From Bugula neritina (lineage: Eukaryota; Bryozoa; Gymnolaemata; Cheilostomatida; Bugulidae): DNA of 64,000 nucleotides. Positions within the stretch are counted from its first letter, which is position 1. Each line of letters begins with the position of its first letter. This document shows positions 59,250 to 64,000 of the stretch, piece by piece. The stretch covers positions 7,304,429 through 7,368,428 of the forward strand of contig OZ037769.1 of the NCBI GenBank assembly GCA_964035545.1. The letters are read 5' to 3'. The position numbers were made by a program, and so were the translations under genes. The notes beneath the pieces were generated by a model. The model worked only from the letters and a program-made list of their open reading frames with translations, was not told the origin of the DNA and did no database searches.

Positions 59250-60116
59250 ATGGAGACTGAAAATGCTAGAATGCAACCACCCCCAGTAGAAGGTGAGCGT
59301 AGAAATGCTGTTAATCCTGTGAATCGTGAAGGAGAAGAAGCTTATAGACATTGCTTGAAAGCTCCCACCTTTACTGGGTCGGAAGATGTCGAACAATTTA
59401 TACAAGAATTTAGAGAGGTAATGGAAGTTGCTCAATGGCCGCATAGAGTGGCCCTTATCAAATTGCGGAGGGCGGTGACGGAGCAAGCCAAGCCGTACGG
59501 AGTGGGAACGGACGTAGACGGCATACTGGCTGCGCTGCGGGCCCGTTTTGGCACCTCCATCATAGACGCCAGGACCAAGCTGGAGAGATTGTGCCGCACC
59601 CCGCGGACCTCGCTACAAGAACATGCCGCGACGGTGAAGAAGCTGGCGCAGATTGCATATAGCGATCTGCCAGCACAACACCAAGAGCGTTACACCTATG
59701 ACGCCTTTGTCCAGTCCCTAAACGACCTGGGCCTAGACCATCACCTACGAGCTAAAGGGATAACCAGAATAGAGGATGCCCTGAAGGCTGGAGAAGCTTA
59801 CCTGTTGGCTACCCAAATGCATCGAGCACAACGGAACCCACCAGTAGTTGGAGTCAGCGCTGCTCGGGCTACGACAGGCTCCGAAGCCCTCCCGCTGGAA
59901 GCCGAAGTGGACCGTATGGTAGAGATGCTGGGACAATTGGTGACCATTCTGGCCGGTGCTGGCCCCGGTCAGGCCTTGCGGATGCCCCCAACACCTGTGG
60001 GGCAAGGCTGGAGTAGCGCTGATCAGGACCAGGGACAGAAAGGACGACCCCAATACCAGGGGGCGTTAAACTGTCACGGCCCGCGGACACTCTCCCTCCC
60101 CGCGGGCCGCAACTAA
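59250..60116 (+). CDS. gag: Ty3/Gypsy gag polyprotein, 288 aa
   Basis: The first ATG after the primer-binding site opens an unbroken frame to TAA at 60114-60116. The N-terminal half shows the retrotransposon gag pattern (FTGSEDVEQFIQEFREV, then a helical region with ALRARFG and LQEHAATVKKLAQ). No CCHC zinc knuckle is seen; near the end is a single NCHG before the frame closes. Gag forms the particle shell. The end of this frame overlaps pol in the -1 frame, with a slippery site at 60065. Base composition is clearly more GC-rich than the host genes. Confidence 0.85.
   Translation: METENARMQPPPVEGERRNAVNPVNREGEEAYRHCLKAPTFTGSEDVEQFIQEFREVMEVAQWPHRVALIKLRRAVTEQAKPYGVGTDVDGILAALRARFGTSIIDARTKLERLCRTPRTSLQEHAATVKKLAQIAYSDLPAQHQERYTYDAFVQSLNDLGLDHHLRAKGITRIEDALKAGEAYLLATQMHRAQRNPPVVGVSAARATTGSEALPLEAEVDRMVEMLGQLVTILAGAGPGQALRMPPTPVGQGWSSADQDQGQKGRPQYQGALNCHGPRTLSLPAGRN
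60065..60108 (+). promoter_or_regulatory. -1 programmed ribosomal frameshift signal between gag and pol
   Basis: Heptamer GTTAAAC at 60065-60071 is in the correct phase (G TTA AAC in the gag frame). A 6-nt spacer follows, then a 9-bp hairpin GGCCCGCGG (60078-60086) / CCGCGGGCC (60100-60108) with a 13-nt loop. The pol frame is -1 relative to gag and open across this point. GUUAAAC is a known slippery heptamer in arteriviruses. Confidence 0.7.
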
Positions 60117-63100
60117 AGGAGTATGGTGGAACACGCCGTCGTCTGTCCGTACGGACCCGGCGGAACATTCTACCCGAGTGGCAGGTACCACGCAGGACTA
60201 GTAGGCCCGCACAACGGCCTAGTACCTTTTCCCTGCCACTCGCTAACCGGTTTCACCGGTTACCTCGGGAGGAGGAGCCCGCCACCGAAATGGAGCCAGA
60301 AGGCCCAGTGGAGAGGCCCAAACCCCGCCGGCACCAACCTCGCCGCCGGAAGCCCCGTAAACCACGGGTGGAACCCCCGCCGTCCTGTCAAACCAGGACA
60401 GCACATGCGGGGGGGGTGAAAGTACAACCACATGGAGAGAGCTATTTCCTACCCGGAAAGGTGGCCGGCAACGCCGTCACTTTCCTGCTCGACTCCGGTT
60501 GTACTACCAACCTTCTCAGCCGTAGAGTCTTTGAGGCACTGCCCCGCCGGGACAGGGATAGAGTACGACCGTATACTGGAGAACATGGCACCCTGGCAGA
60601 CGGGTCATGTATCCCCTTTTATGGTATTATCGAGCTCCCTGGGCGTGTCCGAGATCAGGCTGTACAGGAGACCTTTATCATAGGTCAACTGGAGGAAGAT
60701 GCTATCCTCGGCATGCCCTTCTTGAAGCAACACCAGTGCCGAATAGATTTTAGTAAGTCGGTGGTGCTGATGGGCGGGCGAGAACTCGCCTGTGTGGATA
60801 AGTTTGGGCGTCCTCTGGTGGGCGGTGTTCAGGTAGTTCGGAACTGCACCGTACCCGGACGCTCCAGAGCTACTATCCACTGCCGAGTGAACAGCAACCG
60901 GATAGCCAGGCTCGGGGTCGTTGAAAGCGCGCACGAAAAGATCCAACTCGCCAGTAGTCTAAACCGACTAACTGAGCGAGGGGAGGTCTTAGTGCAGTGC
61001 GTCAACCCCTTTACCGAGCCCATTGAGCTCCCAGCTGGGTCAATGCTGGGCCGGTTCCATTCCGTCCAGGAAGAGGACGTGGGCCCGTCGCTGGGTGACG
61101 CGACGGAGGCACCCCCTCGACACCCTATTCAGGGACGAGGGGCAGTCCCGACACATCTCCGGGAGTTATACGAAACAGCCAGTGGCGGCTGCGCGAGTAA
61201 CAGAGAACGCCAAGCTATGGCCAAGTTACTACGCGACTACGGTGATGTGTTCAGCAGCGGGGAGAATGACGTGGGACTGACTGGAATTGTCAGACACGAA
61301 ATACCGCTGACTGCAGGGACAGTCCCTGTCCGGCAGCCCACGCGCAGGCTGGGGCCGGAGAAAGAGAAGGAGGTTAGCCGACAAGTACGGGATCTTCTGG
61401 ACCGGGGACTGATAGAGCCCGCCCATAGTGCGTGGAGCTCGCCAGTCGTACTGGTCCGGAAGAAAGACGGCAGTTGGCGGTTCTGTGTGGACTACCGCAA
61501 ACTCAATAGCGTAACCATACAGGACGCCTACCCTCTACCTCGTATTGACGAGTCATTGGACGCCCTAGCCGGCAGCAAGTACTTCAGTACGTTAGACTTG
61601 CTAAGCGGCTATTGGCAGGTTCCTCTGAGTCCCGACGCCCAGGAGAAAGCGGCGTTTATCACACGGGACGGTTTGTGGAAGTGGAAGGTGCTGCCCTTCG
61701 GGTTAACCTCCGCCCCAGCCACCTTCCAGAGGCTGATGGAACAAGTCCTTAGCGGACTCCATTGGAAGACACTGCTGGTCTACCTCGATGATGTCATCGT
61801 AATCTCTCCAGACTTCGAGACACATGTCAGTCGTCTGCAGGAGGTTTTCGAGAGACTCCGAGGTGCCGGTCTTAAGCTCAAACCTTCCAAGTGCGCTCTA
61901 TTGCAGCCGGAGGTCAAGTACCTGGGGCACGTTGTCGGTCGAAACGGCGTGGCAACGGATCCCGAAAAGGTACGGGCAGTAGAAGACTGGGTCACCCCCC
62001 AAGACTTGACCGGACTCCGGGCTTTCTTGGGGCTGGTAGGGTATTATAGGCAATACATACCAGACTTTGCGGGCATAGCCCAGCCGCTAAACCGGCTTAC
62101 CGCAAAGGGAGTGACAAAGCAGTGGACTCCAGTCGAACAAGAAGCGTTCGACCGCCTCAAGGGCTGCCTCCTAACGGCGCCCATCTTGGCCTACCCAGAC
62201 CCCACTCTGGAGTACATCCTAGACACAGACGCCAGTGACCAGAATGTTGGCGCTGTGCTGTCGCAAGTGCAGGACGGCCGAGAAGTAGTAGTAGCCTACT
62301 ACAGCAAGTCTCTCTCTCCCGCTGAACGAAATTACTGCACTACCCGCAAGGAGCTGCTGGCAGTAATCAAGTCAGTGAAGCACTTCAGACCATACCTATA
62401 TGGCAGGAAGTTCCGGCTGCGTACGGATCATGCCTCGCTGATCTGGTTGTGCAGGAGAGCAGAGCCCTCCAGTCAGGTCGCCCGGTGGCTCGAAATCCTA
62501 GCTGAATTCTCGTACCGGATCGAACACCGACCGGGCAAGAGACACAGCAATGCAGATGGGTTGAGTCGCCGACCTGACGGAGGTTGTAAACAGTGTCTCA
62601 ACATCGAGAGGAGGGATGGAGGTCCCCCACGATGCGAGTTGGAGACGCTGGCTCATCACGGAGCACCGTTTGACTGGGATCAAGGTCAACTCAGGCAAAG
62701 AGTTGATGAGTCCCCGGAGGATGTACAAAACCTCCGCGCCAACCCTGTACTGGCCGGTAATGTTCGAGAGCTGAAGAAGCTCCAAGAAGAGCTGCCGGGA
62801 GTCGTGGCAGACATCTACCGGGCCAAAAGGGAAGGGCGACGACCCAGCGAGGAACGCATACGACAGGGATGCGCCGAGTTCCGGCTATACTGTCAGCGTT
62901 GGGACTCGCTGCGGATCGGGCAGGATGGGTTGCTAACCATCTCTCTAGCTGCCAGCGGCAGACACCCGGAAAGGAAGAGGGTAGTCTGCCCCACAGCCAT
63001 CCGCCGTGAGTTGATTTGGGATACTCACAAGCAGGCTCACGCAGGGGTCAAGCGAGTGATATCCAAATTACGACTCCGGTGGTATTGGCCGCAGATGGAG

Positions 63101-64000
63101 CGTGACGTCCGGCTCAGAGTCAAACAGTGTGAGATCTGCCAGGCCAGTAAGCATAGCCGCCCCCCTGGTGAAGCAGGACGGCGGAGGCTATATGCTGGTA
63201 GGCCCTGGCAAGTGGTCGCTGTAGACCTGGTCGGACCCATGCCCCTGACCCCCAGAGGCAATAATTGGATCCTAGTACTAACCGACCACTTTACTAGGTG
63301 GGCGGATGCTCTGGCTATCCCAGATGCATCAGCCCCAACAGTGGCCAGGGCACTAGACCAACATGTATTCTGTTATTTTGGGCTTCCCGAACAGATACAC
63401 TCTGATCAAGGCGCTCAATTCCAGTCTCAACTGATGAGCGACCTTTGCCACCTCTGGGGAGTAAATCAGAGCAGGACCACCCCCTACCACCCTCAAGGTA
63501 ACGGGGTGGTGGAGCGCAACAACCGGATGCTAGGTGATGCGCTCCGGAGTCTCCTCCTTGGACGAGGTCAAGAGGAATGGGATACGGTGTTGCCGCAAGT
63601 CATGCGTGCATACTGTAGCACCCCACACACCAGTACTGGTGAGACCCCAAACCTCTTGATGCTCGGGAGAGAGACTCGTGTCCCTGACCATCTCACCTAT
63701 CACGTTCCAGAGCAGGATAACTCAGTCCATGAGTATGCCAGTGAACTAGTGGAACGGATGAAGGCCGCACACGAGATACTGCGTCAACAGCAGTGGAAGG
63801 TGCGGCACGAAGATTCCGATGAACCACCCCTCTATCAAAGAGGAGATAAGGTGTGGATGGTCAATTACCGTAGGCGCCGCGGACAGGCTGATAAGCTGAA
63901 GCCTAAGTTCGTAGGCCCCTACGTGGTCGCCGAGGCTATGCCCAATCATACGTACAAGATTGAGCGCTCAGGACAGGTGTCTATCCAGAATGAGTCTCGC
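60071..64000 (+). CDS. pol: Ty3/Gypsy pol polyprotein (protease, RT, RNase H, integrase), runs off the window
   Basis: The -1 frame from the slippery site is open to the window end, about 1310 codons with no stop. In order: an Arg/Pro-rich basic segment (about 60290-60400), aspartic protease (LLDSGCTTN, ILGMPFL), reverse transcriptase (VDYRKLNSVT, LPFGLTSAPATFQ, catalytic YLDDV), RNase H (DTDASDQNVGAVL, RTDHASL), then integrase with a His/Cys zinc-binding region (HKQAHAG, CEICQASK), DDE residues in AVDLVGPMP, HSDQGAQF and NGVVERNN, and a GPY-type C-terminal motif (FVGPYVV). The domain order PR-RT-RH-IN defines Ty3/Gypsy. All catalytic motifs seen are intact, so the copy looks young. The end of pol and the 3' LTR lie outside, so an envelope or chromodomain cannot be excluded. 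Confidence 0.92.
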   Translation, partial: MSRPADTLPPRGPQLKEYGGTRRRLSVRTRRNILPEWQVPRRTSRPAQRPSTFSLPLANRFHRLPREEEPATEMEPEGPVERPKPRRHQPRRRKPRKPRVEPPPSCQTRTAHAGGVKVQPHGESYFLPGKVAGNAVTFLLDSGCTTNLLSRRVFEALPRRDRDRVRPYTGEHGTLADGSCIPFYGIIELPGRVRDQAVQETFIIGQLEEDAILGMPFLKQHQCRIDFSKSVVLMGGRELACVDKFGRPLVGGVQVVRNCTVPGRSRATIHCRVNSNRIARLGVVESAHEKIQLASSLNRLTERGEVLVQCVNPFTEPIELPAGSMLGRFHSVQEEDVGPSLGDATEAPPRHPIQGRGAVPTHLRELYETASGGCASNRERQAMAKLLRDYGDVFSSGENDVGLTGIVRHEIPLTAGTVPVRQPTRRLGPEKEKEVSRQVRDLLDRGLIEPAHSAWSSPVVLVRKKDGSWRFCVDYRKLNSVTIQDAYPLPRIDESLDALAGSKYFSTLDLLSGYWQVPLSPDAQEKAAFITRDGLWKWKVLPFGLTSAPATFQRLMEQVLSGLHWKTLLVYLDDVIVISPDFETHVSRLQEVFERLRGAGLKLKPSKCALLQPEVKYLGHVVGRNGVATDPEKVRAVEDWVTPQDLTGLRAFLGLVGYYRQYIPDFAGIAQPLNRLTAKGVTKQWTPVEQEAFDRLKGCLLTAPILAYPDPTLEYILDTDASDQNVGAVLSQVQDGREVVVAYYSKSLSPAERNYCTTRKELLAVIKSVKHFRPYLYGRKFRLRTDHASLIWLCRRAEPSSQVARWLEILAEFSYRIEHRPGKRHSNADGLSRRPDGGCKQCLNIERRDGGPPRCELETLAHHGAPFDWDQGQLRQRVDESPEDVQNLRANPVLAGNVRELKKLQEELPGVVADIYRAKREGRRPSEERIRQGCAEFRLYCQRWDSLRIGQDGLLTISLAASGRHPERKRVVCPTAIRRELIWDTHKQAHAGVKRVISKLRLRWYWPQMERDVRLRVKQCEICQASKHSRPPGEAGRRRLYAGRPWQVVAVDLVGPMPLTPRGNNWILVLTDHFTRWADALAIPDASAPTVARALDQHVFCYFGLPEQIHSDQGAQFQSQLMSDLCHLWGVNQSRTTPYHPQGNGVVERNNRMLGDALRSLLLGRGQEEWDTVLPQVMRAYCSTPHTSTGETPNLLMLGRETRVPDHLTYHVPEQDNSVHEYASELVERMKAAHEILRQQQWKVRHEDSDEPPLYQRGDKVWMVNYRRRRGQADKLKPKFVGPYVVAEAMPNHTYKIERSGQVSIQNESR

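Noticed and set aside
60063..60116. Gag-pol discontinuity as an inactivating mutation
   Set aside because: The position coincides with a phase-correct slippery heptamer and hairpin, so programmed frameshifting is the better explanation.
59745..60431. Antisense frames over gag and pol
   Set aside because: GC-rich coding DNA leaves long antisense frames; none shows a domain.

Overview
The window is AT-rich animal DNA. Its genes are split by many short GT-AG introns and the families are metazoan (ADAM protease, NUDT6, death-domain TNF receptor, TBK1/IKK-epsilon kinase, pentraxin). Between and inside the genes lie minisatellites, tRNA-derived SINEs, hAT-like and other MITEs, a Tc1 relic, hammerhead-ribozyme retroelement fragments and a Ty3/Gypsy element. 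I read it as an invertebrate, probably a bilaterian; the phylum cannot be fixed from the sequence. Exon models were built by hand from splice sites and reading-phase continuity.

Layout. 1-8105 (minus): an ADAM metalloprotease, 8 exons visible, 3' end off the left edge. 8.1-13.4 kb: gene-poor, with a 16-bp minisatellite and SINE/MITE copies. 13512-14522 (plus): a small two-exon gene of unknown family, 102 aa. 15345-18133 (minus): NUDT6-like Nudix hydrolase, first exon not found. 18.2-23.9 kb: intergenic, with a MITE nested in a MITE. 23964-33852 (minus): a complete six-exon, 370-aa p75NTR-like TNF receptor with signal peptide, three cysteine-rich repeats, one membrane span and a death domain split by an intron. 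33.9-38.9 kb: low-complexity spacer. 38940-51645 (plus): 18-exon TBK1/IKBKE-like kinase. 52705-58204 (plus): six-exon secreted pentraxin, 280 aa; its fourth intron holds a degenerate Tc1 element, a hammerhead-ribozyme element and a near-perfect 2 x 87-bp inverted repeat. 58912-64000 (plus): a GC-rich, uninterrupted Ty3/Gypsy retrotransposon (LTR, gag, pol) cut by the right edge.

Biological theme. The receptor, the TBK1-like kinase and the pentraxin are all families linked to innate immunity and inflammatory signalling and lie within about 35 kb. Functional clustering is only an inference.

Most interesting signals: (1) a complete type I hammerhead ribozyme on the minus strand at 56544-56588 with a truncated direct copy 272 bp away, as in animal retrozymes or Penelope-like elements; (2) a second hammerhead-like fold inside the adjacent long inverted repeat; (3) a well-formed -1 frameshift signal joining gag and pol; (4) minisatellites that begin at exon edges and repeat the splice site itself, in two cases with a unit divisible by three and an open frame, so that they could generate in-frame alternative exons.
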